A DNA stretch of 22,593 nt from an uncultured Collinsella sp. (GTDB taxonomy: Bacteria > Actinomycetota > Coriobacteriia > Coriobacteriales > Coriobacteriaceae), in the NCBI GenBank assembly GCA_902470915.1, contig CABRIB010000023.1:1-22593 (forward strand), given 5' to 3'. This document shows positions 7,061 to 15,257 of this stretch, piece after piece. The translations under genes and the position numbers were made by a program. The first letter of the stretch is position 1. Every line of letters starts with the position of its first letter. The notes beneath the pieces are model-generated. The model ran no database searches. It saw only the letters and a list, made by a program, of their open reading frames with translations, and was not told where the DNA came from.

Positions 7061-7357
7061 GATGGGGACGAGTAGTCGGCCGTCCGCATGCTACAGAGAG
7101 CGGGGAGCGCTGAGAACCCGTGCATGCGACCGATGAAAATCACCCCGGAGCTGCGGTCCCAACGGACGTGCCGCGCAGGTTCGTCTTAGTAGACATCGCC
7201 GAGATGGTCGTCGATACAGACCAGCCGAGTAACGGATGCGAGCGCGCGGCGACGCGAGCGAGGGCATCTAAGCTGGGTGGTTAAGCGAAGAGCTTTTACG
7301 GACAGACTGTCCGTTTTGTGGCGCTTCGTCCCAGCTTGTAGGGACGGGCGCTTTTTT
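7061..7357 (+). ncRNA. Isoleucine T-box riboswitch (transcriptional) of ileS
   Basis: All main T-box parts are visible. Stem I has GGGG (7064-7067) facing CCCC (7143-7146), the loop E strand AGTA (7071-7074), a helix GTCGG/CCGAT, a further helix CGCATGC/GCATGCG (7085-7091/7122-7128), and GAA before the specifier ATC (Ile) at 7139-7141. The antiterminator pairs AAGCTGGG (7270-7277) with CCCAGCTT (7330-7337), leaves the TGGTTAA bulge (7278-7284), which can pair with a tRNA ending ACCA, then pairs GCGAAG with CTTCGT. The competing terminator is GCGCTTCGTCCC (7321-7332) with GGGACGGGCGC (7341-7351) and T6. Uncharged tRNA-Ile should favour read-through into ileS. The rest of 6915-7400 holds the ileS promoter, the gldA-like gene leader, and a small GGGCG/CGCCC hairpin (7368-7381) before the ribosome site. 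Confidence 0.93.
7321..7357 (+). terminator. T-box attenuator terminator
   Basis: GCGCTTCGTCCC, 8-nt loop, GGGACGGGCGC, then six T. The left arm (CGTCCC) is also part of the antiterminator, so the two structures exclude one another. Confidence 0.92.
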
Positions 7358-7400
7358 GGTGCCCAGAGGGCGTGCGCGCCCATGACAAGAAAGGGGTACC

Positions 7401-10205
7401 GTGGCAAACGAGTACAAGCAGACGATGAATCTGCCCAAAACCGGATTTCCCATGCGTGCCGGTCTTTCCAAGTCCGAGCCAAAGCGACTCAAGGACTGGC
7501 AGGACAACAAGGTCTACGAGCAAGTTCTAAAGAAGAACGAGGGTCACAAGAAGTTCGTGCTGCACGACGGCCCTCCGTACGCCAACGGCCCGATCCACAT
7601 CGGCCATGCCATGAACAAGATCTCCAAGGACATGATCAACCGTTACTGGATGATGCAGGGCTATGAGGTTCCCTATGTCCCCGGTTGGGACTGTCACGGT
7701 CAGCCGATCGAGCACAAGGTCGAGGAAAAGCTCGGCACCGAGAAGTTCAACCAGACCTCCACGGCTAAGATCCGCGAGCTTTGCAACAAGTTCGCTGTCG
7801 AGAACATCGAGCTCCAGAAGGCTGGCTTCCGTCGCCTTGGCGTGCTTGGCGACTGGGACAACCCGTATCTGACGCTCTATCACCAGCATGACGCCGCCGA
7901 CATTGAGGTCTTCAAGGCCATGTTCGACAAGGGCATGATCTATCGCGGTCATAAGCCCGTCCACTGGTGCAAGCACTGCCACACCGCACTCGCCGAGGCC
8001 GAGATTGAGTACTCCGACGAGACGAGCCCGTCCATTTTCGTGCGCTTCGAGATGACCTCCAAGCCCGCCGGCCTCGAGAACTTCGACGGCCCGGTTGACT
8101 TCATCATCTGGACGACCACGCCGTGGACCATCCCCTCCGACCAGGCAGTTTCCCTCAAGCCCGGCGCCGCCTACGTCGCCGTTGAGCACGACGGCCGCGC
8201 CGAGGTCATGCTCGAGGACCTGGCTCCCAAGTGCTGCGAGGAGTTTGGCTGGGAGTACACCCCGGTCATGGTCGACGGTAAGCCCTACGTGGTTCCCGCC
8301 GAGACCTTCCATCATATCCACTACAAGCAGCCGATCTTTGACGGTGTCGAGGGCGTGGCGCTGCTGGCCGATTACGTCGGTGTCGATGACGGTACCGGTA
8401 TCGTCCACAACTCGCCCGGCCACGGCGTCGACGACTACTTTGCCTGCCTCAAGGAGGGCATCACCGACATCTGCATGCCGGTCGATGACGACGGCAAGTT
8501 CTACACCGGCGAGGAGTTTGGTACCGGTGGCCCCTTCAGCGGAATGGATACCGACGAGGCCAACCCGCACATCATCGAGTTCCTGCGCGAGCGCGGTACC
8601 CTGGTCCTCGAGAAAAAGATCACGCACAGCTATCCGCACTGCTGGCGCTGCAAGCACCCGGTGCTCTTCCGTGCTACCGACCAGTGGTTTGTCTCGATGG
8701 ACAAGACCGGCTTGCGCGAGCAGGCTGGCAAGGAGGTCCGCGAGAACGTCAAGTGGTATCCGGCCCACGCGGCCAACCGCATCGGCGCCATGGTCGAGCA
8801 GCGTCCCGACTGGTGCATCAGCCGTCAGCGCAACTGGGGCGTGCCTATCCCGAGCTACACCTGCGCCGACTGCGGCGAGAAGGTCATGAACGACGCCACG
8901 CTCGACGCTGTCATCAAGCTCTTCCACGAGAAGGGCTCCGACGCCTGGTTCACCGATGCTCCCGAGAGCTACCTGGGCGAGGCCTGCGTCTGCCCCAAGT
9001 GCGGCGGCCATCACCTCAAGGCCGATAAGGACATCCTCGACGTGTGGTGGGACTCCGGTGTGTCTTGGAAGGCCGTCTGCGAGTACCGCCCCGAGCTTGA
9101 GTACCCGGCGGATGTGTACCTCGAGGGCTCCGACCAGCATCGCGGTTGGTTCCAGAGCTCGCTGCTCACCTCGGTGGGTGCCAACGGCCATGCTCCGTAC
9201 AAGGCGGTCGTCTCGCAGGGCTTCACGCTCGATGGCCAGGGCCGCAAGATGTCCAAGTCGCTCGGCAACGTCATCGACCCCAACAAGGTCTGCGACGAGA
9301 TGGGCGCTGACATCATCCGTCTCTGGGTTGCCTCCGTCGACACCAGCTCCGACGTCTCCATCGACCATGAGATTCTCGCTCGTACGTCCGATGCCTATCG
9401 TCGTTTCCGCAACACGCTGCGCTTCTTGCTCTCCGAGCTCGAGGGTCAGTTTGAGCCCGAGACCGACGGCGTCGCCTTTGCCGACCTGCTGCCGCTCGAC
9501 AAGCTCATGGTTGCCCGTCTGACCCAGGTCCATGCCGAGGTCGACGACGCCTACGCCAGCTATGAGTTCCCGCGCGCCTACCGTGCGCTCTATGACTTCG
9601 TGGTTACCGAGCTTTCCAACGTGTATCTCGACGCCCTGAAGGATCGTCTGTACTGCGACAAGCCCGGCTCGCTCGAGCGCCGCAGTGCCCAGACCGTGCT
9701 GGCCGAGCTCTTCTCGATGCTCATGCGCGACCTGCAGCCGATCCTGTCCTATACCGTCGACGAGGCCATGGCATATGCGCCCGCCGGCTGCGTCGATCAC
9801 CAGAAGTACGCCGCGCTGCTCGATTGGTACAAGTCGCCCATCACGGTCGACGAGGCCAATGAGTTTGAGGGCGTGCTCGAGGCTTCGCTCGAGCTCCGTA
9901 GCGCCGTGACCAAGGCCCTTGAGGATGCCCGTTCTGCCGGCACCTTCACTAAGAGCCAGCAGGTCCGCGTCAAGGCGGTCGTTCCCGCCGAGATGTACGC
10001 GCTGCTGACCGGTGATAAGGCCGTCGATCTGGCCGAGTTCTACATCGTCTCCGATGTTGAGCTGACTCAGGGCGAGGAGCTCTCTGTCTGCATTGATGCT
10101 GCCGAGGGCGAGTGCTGCGACCGTTGCTGGAACTATCGCACCACCGTCGGCGAGTACAACGGCCATGCGCATATCTGCAAGCGTTGTGCCGAAGCGCTGA
10201 ACTAA
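7401..10205 (+). CDS. ileS: Isoleucyl-tRNA synthetase
   Basis: This 934-residue class I synthetase charges tRNA-Ile with isoleucine and edits misactivated valine. The HIGH motif is at residues 66-69 (GPIHIGHAM), the CP1 editing domain follows with TTTPWTIPSD, and KMSKS is at 616-620 (GRKMSKSLGN). The C-terminal zinc ribbon has Cys906 and Cys909 (CCDRCW) with Cys926 and Cys929 (ICKRC). The length is that of the ordinary bacterial type. The GTG start has AAAGGGG about 5 nt upstream. Expression is controlled by the preceding T-box. Codon use is strongly biased to C-ending codons, as in alaS, which suggests high expression. In many bacteria ileS runs into lspA; here a repeat and a terminator separate them. 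Confidence 0.98.
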   Translation: MANEYKQTMNLPKTGFPMRAGLSKSEPKRLKDWQDNKVYEQVLKKNEGHKKFVLHDGPPYANGPIHIGHAMNKISKDMINRYWMMQGYEVPYVPGWDCHGQPIEHKVEEKLGTEKFNQTSTAKIRELCNKFAVENIELQKAGFRRLGVLGDWDNPYLTLYHQHDAADIEVFKAMFDKGMIYRGHKPVHWCKHCHTALAEAEIEYSDETSPSIFVRFEMTSKPAGLENFDGPVDFIIWTTTPWTIPSDQAVSLKPGAAYVAVEHDGRAEVMLEDLAPKCCEEFGWEYTPVMVDGKPYVVPAETFHHIHYKQPIFDGVEGVALLADYVGVDDGTGIVHNSPGHGVDDYFACLKEGITDICMPVDDDGKFYTGEEFGTGGPFSGMDTDEANPHIIEFLRERGTLVLEKKITHSYPHCWRCKHPVLFRATDQWFVSMDKTGLREQAGKEVRENVKWYPAHAANRIGAMVEQRPDWCISRQRNWGVPIPSYTCADCGEKVMNDATLDAVIKLFHEKGSDAWFTDAPESYLGEACVCPKCGGHHLKADKDILDVWWDSGVSWKAVCEYRPELEYPADVYLEGSDQHRGWFQSSLLTSVGANGHAPYKAVVSQGFTLDGQGRKMSKSLGNVIDPNKVCDEMGADIIRLWVASVDTSSDVSIDHEILARTSDAYRRFRNTLRFLLSELEGQFEPETDGVAFADLLPLDKLMVARLTQVHAEVDDAYASYEFPRAYRALYDFVVTELSNVYLDALKDRLYCDKPGSLERRSAQTVLAELFSMLMRDLQPILSYTVDEAMAYAPAGCVDHQKYAALLDWYKSPITVDEANEFEGVLEASLELRSAVTKALEDARSAGTFTKSQQVRVKAVVPAEMYALLTGDKAVDLAEFYIVSDVELTQGEELSVCIDAAEGECCDRCWNYRTTVGEYNGHAHICKRCAEALN

Positions 10206-10206
10206 C

Positions 10207-10253
10207 CGTTGGGGACGTTCTTAACCGACTGTCAAACAAGAACGTCCCCAACG
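10207..10253. repeat. Long inverted repeat with GGGGAC core
   Basis: CGTTGGGGACGTTCTT (10207-10222), 15-nt loop, AAGAACGTCCCCAACG (10238-10253) are exact inverted 16-nt arms starting 2 nt after the ileS stop. The TTGGGGACGT core matches the palindrome at 2750-2779. There is no T-run after it; a separate terminator follows. Confidence 0.9.
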
Positions 10254-10271
10254 TCAACTTTTGTCAAGTCC

Positions 10272-10310
10272 AAGCGGCATTCTGTTTTTCGGAATGCCGC
10301 TTTCGTTTTT
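10272..10310 (+). terminator. Intrinsic terminator of ileS
   Basis: AAGCGGCATTC (10272-10282), 9-nt loop, GAATGCCGCTT (10292-10302), then TCGTTTTT. A perfect 11-bp stem with a T-tract. Confidence 0.88.
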
Positions 10311-10422
10311 AGCTGGTTATTTCGCTAGCGTTGGTGAATATGCTGCGGGTTTGGCGTTTGTCACTATAAGATGATTACTTGCGTAAAATGTAATTCGATG
10401 TTCTTGAGGGTAGGGGATTGAT

Positions 10423-11022
10423 TTGGGTCGTGCTGGGGATATGACGCCGCCTTTGCGTTGGCGGTTGGGTGTTGCTGGTGGGGTAGCGCTCGTTGTGCTG
10501 CTTGTTGACCAGCTGACCAAGCTTGCGGTTCGTGCCGTGGGCGAAGCTTTGCATGTGACTGTCATCCCCGGTGTCATCGACTTTATGTTTGTCCGCAATA
10601 TCGGTGCTGCCTTTAGTATGGGCGAGGGGCATGGCATCGCGTTTGCCGTGCTGGCGTTGGCGGTCATTATCGCTATTGCCGTGTACCTCGTTCGTGCACC
10701 CCAGCTCGCCCATCTTGAGGTTGTGGGCATGGCGATGGTTGCGGGCGGTGCTATCGGCAACGCTATCGATCGTTTGGCCTTTGGCTTCGTGACCGATTTT
10801 ATTGCTACCACCTTCATTGACTTCCCCGTCTTCAATGTGGCCGATATCGGCATTACCTTGGGTGTCGTGCTCGCCCTCTTCGGCTACATGTTCTTGAGCC
10901 CCGCTGCCCGTGAGGTCGATGCGACCGCCGAGCTTAACGCCCGTGACGAGGCCCGCGCTAAGCGCAAGGCCCAGCAACACGGGGAGCGTGCCCGCAAAAT
11001 TCGCGAAAGGAACGAGCGCTAA
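10423..11022 (+). CDS. lspA: Lipoprotein signal peptidase (signal peptidase II)
   Basis: This integral membrane aspartic peptidase removes the signal peptide of diacylglyceryl-modified prolipoproteins. It has 199 residues, four hydrophobic segments and the LspA motifs DQLTKLAV, VRNIGAAFS, GNAIDR with catalytic Asp116, and FNVADIG with catalytic Asp141. The tail after about residue 165 is unusually long and charged (many Arg, Lys, Glu), which is not needed for catalysis. The start is probably TTG 10423, with AGGGG 6 nt upstream; ATG 10441 is the alternative. Possible promoter elements lie at 10351-10389 (TATAAG, TAAAAT) but spacing is ambiguous. The stop TAA overlaps the ATG of rluD, so the two genes are translationally coupled. 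Confidence 0.93.
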   Translation: MGRAGDMTPPLRWRLGVAGGVALVVLLVDQLTKLAVRAVGEALHVTVIPGVIDFMFVRNIGAAFSMGEGHGIAFAVLALAVIIAIAVYLVRAPQLAHLEVVGMAMVAGGAIGNAIDRLAFGFVTDFIATTFIDFPVFNVADIGITLGVVLALFGYMFLSPAAREVDATAELNARDEARAKRKAQQHGERARKIRERNER

Positions 11023-12035
11023 TGGCTGACATCCATATTCTTGTTGCCGACGATGCCGCCGGTCAGCGTCTTGACGCTTATCTGGGCGCCAATGACGGCT
11101 GCCCTACGCGCTCTGCCTGCGCGCATCTGATTGAGGGCGGTGCCGTATGTGTCAATGGCGAGACCTGCCTTTCCAAAAAGTACGCCGTGCGAGCCGGCGA
11201 TCGTATTTCGGTCGATTTGCCCGAGCCGCACGATCCCACCGATGTGATTCCCGAGGCCATCCCGCTCGACATTCGCTTTGAGGACGACTATCTCATTGTG
11301 CTCTCCAAGCAGCGCGGCCTGGTGTGCCATCCTGCACATGGTCATGAGAGCGGTACGCTCGCGAATGCCCTGGTCTATCACTGCGGTATCGACCATCTGG
11401 GCACCGTGCAGGGCGAGGACCGCCCCGGCATCGTGCATCGTTTGGATCGCGATACCTCGGGTCTCATGCTTGCGGCAAAGGACGACGACACCCAGCGCGC
11501 GCTCCAAAATCTCATCCGCACGCGTACGCTCGATCGTCGTTATATCACGCTTGTTCACGGTCATATCGCTATGGATGAGGGCACCATTAACACCGGCATT
11601 GCCCGTTCTACGCGCGACCGTGTCAAGATGGCGGTTTCGGACGATCCTTTCGCTCGCCAGGCCATCACGACCTTTAAGGTGCTCGAGCGCTTCGATTCCA
11701 CGCGATTTGACGACGGCTATACGCTCGTCGAGTGCCATCTGTTTACGGGCCGCACGCATCAGATTCGTGTGCATATGCGCCATATCAACCACGCCTGCGT
11801 GGGCGATCCACTCTACGGCAAGTGCGATGCACGCGCCGATCAGGGTCTGACCAGGCAATTCCTTCATTCCTGGCGCGTCGCATTCGACCATCCCGTGACG
11901 GGGGAGCGCATCGAGTGCCGCGACGAGCTGCCGTGGGATCTCGCCGCGGTTCTTGACGACCTGGCCCCGCGCTCGCTTGGCCGCACTGCTGCCGGCGACG
12001 AAATCGTTCCGCGGCTCGGTCTTCTCGAAGCTTAG
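11022..12035 (+). CDS. rluD: RluA/RluD family 23S rRNA pseudouridine synthase
   Basis: This 337-residue protein converts specific uridines in RNA, probably 23S rRNA, to pseudouridine. The N-terminal S4 domain (about residues 12-70, with RLDAYL and VCVNGE) is followed by the catalytic domain: VHRLDRDTSGLM with catalytic Asp142, RTLDRRYITLVHG, and the closing GRTHQIRVHM and DPLYG. S4 plus this domain order is that of RluD (RluA family); RluC also has S4, so the exact site is uncertain. ATG overlaps the lspA stop by one base, with AAAGGA 10 nt upstream. The pair lspA-rluD downstream of ileS is a common order in bacteria. No clear terminator follows. Confidence 0.88.
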   Translation: MADIHILVADDAAGQRLDAYLGANDGCPTRSACAHLIEGGAVCVNGETCLSKKYAVRAGDRISVDLPEPHDPTDVIPEAIPLDIRFEDDYLIVLSKQRGLVCHPAHGHESGTLANALVYHCGIDHLGTVQGEDRPGIVHRLDRDTSGLMLAAKDDDTQRALQNLIRTRTLDRRYITLVHGHIAMDEGTINTGIARSTRDRVKMAVSDDPFARQAITTFKVLERFDSTRFDDGYTLVECHLFTGRTHQIRVHMRHINHACVGDPLYGKCDARADQGLTRQFLHSWRVAFDHPVTGERIECRDELPWDLAAVLDDLAPRSLGRTAAGDEIVPRLGLLEA

Positions 12036-12053
12036 CCGGTATTAGGTGGTTTC

Positions 12054-12080
12054 TTGAACTCGGTAAGCCTGCGGTAAGAT
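12054..12080 (+). promoter_or_regulatory. Candidate promoter of the glycosyltransferase gene
   Basis: TTGAAC (12054-12059), 15 nt, TAAGAT (12075-12080), the latter preceded by GG. An alternative -10, AGATAT, would give 17-nt spacing. It lies 38 nt before the ATG. Confidence 0.45.
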
Positions 12081-12117
12081 ATACGATTGTTTACGTAACG
12101 CGTTCCTGGGAGCCTGC

Positions 12118-13413
12118 ATGCTCGCCTTTTTACAAACCAACACACCCATCGTGATTTTCAACCAGATTGTCGTCACGCTGCTCACGGTCTGCTTTCTGTA
12201 CCAGGTGGTCTTCTTTGTCATTGGCGCTCTCCGTGGCGAGGTCGCGCCTCCCAAGGCCAAAAAACTCCACCGCTATGCCTTCTTTATCGCGGCGCATAAC
12301 GAGGAGGCCGTGATCGCCAACCTCGTTCGCTCCATCAAGGACCAGGACTATCCGTCCGAGCTCATCGAGGTCTTCGTGGTCGCCGATGCCTGCACCGATA
12401 ATACGGCGCAGCTCGCGCGCGAGGCGGGCGCCATCGTTTATGAGCGCAATGACCTTGCCCGCAAGGGCAAGAGTTGGGTCATGGACTTTGGCTTCGACCG
12501 CATCCTTAACGAGTATCCCGATACGTTTGAAGGCTACTTTATCTTCGATGCCGATAACGTCATTTCCCGTGATTACGTATCCAAGATGAACGATGCTTTT
12601 GACCAGGGCTTTCATGTGGTCACCAGTTACCGCAACTCTAAGAACTTCGGCAGCTCGTGGATCTCTGCGGCTAACGCCACCTGGTATCTGCGCGAGGCCC
12701 GCTTCCTCAACAACGCGCGTAATATCTGCAAGACGTCCTGCGCCGTCTCGGGTTCGGGCTACCTCATCTCCGCCAGCGTTATCGAGGGCATGCACGGTTG
12801 GCAGTTCCATACGCTGACCGAGGATATCCAGTTCACCACGTTCTGCGCCATTCACGGCATTCGCATTGGCTATGCGCCGGCGGAGTTCTTTGATGAGCAG
12901 CCGGTGACGTTTAAGGCGTCCTGGAAACAGCGCATGCGTTGGACCAAGGGCTTCTACCAGGTCTTTTTTACCTACGGCAAGCATCTTGTCAAATCGACGT
13001 TCCGCTATCATCGCTTTGCTGCCTACGACATGTTTATGACGATCGCACCGGGCATGCTGCTGTCCCTGATCTCCATGCTCGCCAACGCGACCTTCCTCAT
13101 CGTGGGCGGACTTTCGCATGGCTTCTTGGCCACCGAGGTCGAGATGCAGGCTTGTGCCGCCTCGCTCATTATGACCTTCGTGATGATGTACCAGACTTTC
13201 TTTATCCTGGCGCTACTCACGACCATCTTCGAGTACAAGCACATTCATTGCGCGCAAAAGTGGCGTTTGGTGACCAACCTGTTTACCTTCCCGATCTTTA
13301 TGTTCAGCTATATTCCCATCACGGTGGCAGCCCTGTTCCTGAAGGTCGACTGGGTCCCGACGCAGCATGCTGTCAACGTTACCCTCGACGAGGTCATGCA
13401 AGGCGCCAAATAA
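12118..13413 (+). CDS. Membrane-bound GT2 family glycosyltransferase
   Basis: This 431-residue protein has one N-terminal membrane segment (about 14-37), a cytosolic GT-A catalytic domain and several C-terminal membrane segments (about 305-415), the arrangement of processive polysaccharide synthases of GT2. The domain opens with FFIAAHNEEAVI, then VVADACTDNT, FDADN (Asp144, Asp146) as the metal-binding DxD, TLTED (Thr234-Asp236), and QRMRW (271-275), the QxxRW acceptor motif. It should transfer a sugar from a nucleotide sugar onto a growing glycan or membrane lipid on the inner face. The sugar cannot be told, and no other glycan gene is near. ATG 12118 has GGGAG 5 nt upstream. It ends at a strong terminator. 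Confidence 0.87.
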   Translation: MLAFLQTNTPIVIFNQIVVTLLTVCFLYQVVFFVIGALRGEVAPPKAKKLHRYAFFIAAHNEEAVIANLVRSIKDQDYPSELIEVFVVADACTDNTAQLAREAGAIVYERNDLARKGKSWVMDFGFDRILNEYPDTFEGYFIFDADNVISRDYVSKMNDAFDQGFHVVTSYRNSKNFGSSWISAANATWYLREARFLNNARNICKTSCAVSGSGYLISASVIEGMHGWQFHTLTEDIQFTTFCAIHGIRIGYAPAEFFDEQPVTFKASWKQRMRWTKGFYQVFFTYGKHLVKSTFRYHRFAAYDMFMTIAPGMLLSLISMLANATFLIVGGLSHGFLATEVEMQACAASLIMTFVMMYQTFFILALLTTIFEYKHIHCAQKWRLVTNLFTFPIFMFSYIPITVAALFLKVDWVPTQHAVNVTLDEVMQGAK

Positions 13414-13421
13414 CCATCACC

Positions 13422-13464
13422 AAAACCACCGCAAAGGGGACAGTGCACCTTTGTGGTGGTTTTT
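13422..13464 (+). terminator. Terminator, second copy of the AAAACCACC hairpin family
   Basis: AAAACCACCGCAAAGG (13422-13437), loop GGACAGTGCA, CCTTTGTGGTGGTTTT (13448-13463): 16 bp with one G-T pair, followed by another T. Its reverse complement aligns closely to the hairpin at 5784-5822, loop included. Confidence 0.9.
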
Positions 13465-13495
13465 GCGTTTGAGTAGCTGTCCATGGAGGTGCACG

Positions 13496-13918
13496 ATGTC
13501 CTACATCCCATTTTGGATTTGCATCTTTGCCGGTGCGGTGGTTGATGCCCGTGAGCGGCGGTTTCCGAATGCGCTTGCCGGTGCGTGTGCGGTGGCGGCG
13601 TTAGCAGGCGTTTGGCTCGACAGGGGCGTTAACACTGCACTTGATCATGCCGGTCTTGCGGTCATTGTCTACCTTGCCCTTGTGCTTACTGAGTCACTCT
13701 GGCGTCGTGTTCGCCACGCTCCCGGCATTGGCATGGGGGACGTCAAGGCGCTCTTCGCGCTTTGCACGCTCGACCCTATGGGCGGCATCGTGGCATTTGC
13801 CGTCGCGCTCCTGGTCCTTGCCCTCTCCTGCCTCTTCACAAAATCGCGCTCCCTGCCATTGCTCCCGTTTTTGGTGCCGATTTTTGCCATAATCGAGGTC
13901 GTGGGCTGCACATTGTAA
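13496..13918 (+). CDS. Small A24 family prepilin peptidase
   Basis: This 140-residue membrane protein looks like the peptidase half only of type IV prepilin peptidases (no N-terminal methylase domain), similar in size to TadV/CpaA-type enzymes. It has the two catalytic aspartates: Asp17 in VVDARERRFPN and Asp82 in GIGMGDVKALF, the GxGD motif, and about four to five membrane segments. Such enzymes cleave the leader peptide of prepilin-like proteins. No pilin or pilus assembly gene is in the window, so the substrates are encoded elsewhere. ATG 13496 has GGAGG 6 nt upstream. It follows the terminator closely (32 nt) with no visible promoter, and lies 31 nt before the dGTPase gene, suggesting co-transcription. 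Confidence 0.8.
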   Translation: MSYIPFWICIFAGAVVDARERRFPNALAGACAVAALAGVWLDRGVNTALDHAGLAVIVYLALVLTESLWRRVRHAPGIGMGDVKALFALCTLDPMGGIVAFAVALLVLALSCLFTKSRSLPLLPFLVPIFAIIEVVGCTL

Positions 13919-13949
13919 CCGATTGCGCATCCTTCTTAAGGAGCATGCC

Positions 13950-15197
13950 ATGGCAACTAATCAAGAAACGGCCGTTATTAAGGCGCGCATGGACCGCATT
14001 CCCGCGGCGTTGTCGCCCGAACTCGTCGAGCGCATTTCCGCCGATCGCGCTTCGGGTGCCGTCAATCCGTATCGTTGCAACGACGACCAGGTCATTCGTC
14101 GTATTGATCGCGCTGCCGACAAAGGCACGCTTATGCGTCCGGCATTTATGCGCGATACCGAAAAGATTCTGCATCTTCCGGCGTACACGCGTTATGCAGG
14201 CAAAACGCAGGTCTTTAGCTTCCGTAGTAATGATGATCTGTCGCGCCGCGGTTTGCACGTGCAGCTTGTCTCGCGCATTGCGCGAGATATCGGTCGCGCC
14301 CTGGGGCTCAACTGCGATCTGATCGAGGCGATTGGCCTGGGCCATGACTTGGGACACACGCCTTTTGGCCATGCGGGCGAGCGATTCCTCAACGATATCT
14401 ACCACGAGCGCACGGGTCGCTACTTTTTCCATAACGTGCAGTCGGTTCGCGTGCTCGATGCCCTGTATGGCCGCAACGTGTCGCTCCAGACGCTCGACGG
14501 CGTGTTATGCCATAACGGCGAGTACGAGCAGCGTGTGTTTGAGCTCTCGGACATGAGCTCCTTTGACCAGTTCGATCAGGCGGTCGAGGACTGCATCGCC
14601 ACGGGCTATAGCGCAATTGAGCATCTGCGTCCCATGACGCTCGAGGGCTGCGTGGTTCGCATCTCGGATATCCTTGCCTACGTTGGGCGCGATCGCCAAG
14701 ACGCCATTGCGGCGGGCCTGCTGTCACCCGACGCCTTTGATGATGGCCGGGGCGGTGCCTACAACAGTTGGATCCTCACGCATGCCTCCATCGATATCGT
14801 TGAGCACAGCTATGGTAAGCCGCGTATCGAGATGAGCGAGGACCTGTTTGAGGAAATTCGCCGAGCCAAGCGCGAGAACTACGAGAAGATCTATAGCAAG
14901 GGCGGTATCGAAGGCGACTCCGAAGCGGAGCTGCGAGAGGCCTTCGAAAAGCTCTACGACCGTTGCCTGCTGGATATAAACGAAGGCGACGAGTCCTCTT
15001 ACATCTTTAAGCACCATGTTTCGCGCATAGAGCAGCAGCTTTCCTACTACGACCGCACCTATGACTGGCAGGACGACAAGGATCAAGCCGTGGTGGATTA
15101 CATCGCGAGTATGACGGACGGTTATTTCTGTGAGCTGACGAGCAAGCTGTTCCCGGGTCTAAAGTTTCCGCATCGTACCTATATTAACGAACGGTAG
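13950..15197 (+). CDS. dgt: dGTPase-like HD domain deoxynucleoside triphosphohydrolase
   Basis: This 415-residue cytosolic protein should hydrolyse dNTPs to deoxynucleosides and triphosphate, controlling nucleotide pools. The metal site of the HD fold is seen as His103 (RGLHVQ), then GHDLGHTPFGHAGE (131-144) with His132-Asp133, the signature of the dGTPase family, followed by HNGEYEQ near residues 189-195. The rest lacks strong motifs, as is usual. Substrate preference (dGTP or mixed) is not visible. ATG 13950 has AAGGAG 6 nt upstream; the in-frame codon at 13923 is not preceded by a ribosome site. The TAG stop lies within the SOS box that precedes rarA, a physical link between a nucleotide-pool gene and a replication-repair gene. 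Confidence 0.88.
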   Translation: MATNQETAVIKARMDRIPAALSPELVERISADRASGAVNPYRCNDDQVIRRIDRAADKGTLMRPAFMRDTEKILHLPAYTRYAGKTQVFSFRSNDDLSRRGLHVQLVSRIARDIGRALGLNCDLIEAIGLGHDLGHTPFGHAGERFLNDIYHERTGRYFFHNVQSVRVLDALYGRNVSLQTLDGVLCHNGEYEQRVFELSDMSSFDQFDQAVEDCIATGYSAIEHLRPMTLEGCVVRISDILAYVGRDRQDAIAAGLLSPDAFDDGRGGAYNSWILTHASIDIVEHSYGKPRIEMSEDLFEEIRRAKRENYEKIYSKGGIEGDSEAELREAFEKLYDRCLLDINEGDESSYIFKHHVSRIEQQLSYYDRTYDWQDDKDQAVVDYIASMTDGYFCELTSKLFPGLKFPHRTYINER

Positions 15198-15201
15198 TTC
15201 G
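15188..15201 (+). promoter_or_regulatory. LexA (SOS) box upstream of rarA
   Basis: CGAACGGTAGTTCG is an exact match to the Gram-positive/actinobacterial SOS pattern CGAAC-N4-GTTCG; the inverted repeat extends to ACGAAC/GTTCGT. It lies 12 nt before the presumed -10 (TATACT, 15213-15218), so it covers the -35 position, a normal place for repression. It also contains the dgt stop codon. LexA binding is inferred; lexA is not in the window. Confidence 0.75.
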
Positions 15202-15212
15202 TATCCTTTCGG

Positions 15213-15218
15213 TATACT
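15213..15218 (+). promoter_or_regulatory. -10 box of the rarA promoter
   Basis: TATACT preceded by GG, 39 nt before the chosen rarA start. The -35 position falls within the SOS box at 15188-15201. Confidence 0.55.
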
Positions 15219-15257
15219 GTTGGGCAACAACGATTTTGATTGATGCACGGGATGGCT

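Noticed and set aside
7527..10172. 881-residue ORF antisense to ileS
   Set aside because: Shadow of the biased codon use of ileS; no recognisable domain and no ribosome site.
13367..13495. N-terminal extension of the prepilin peptidase
   Set aside because: It would translate through the terminator hairpin at 13422; ATG 13496 has a strong GGAGG and gives the normal family start.
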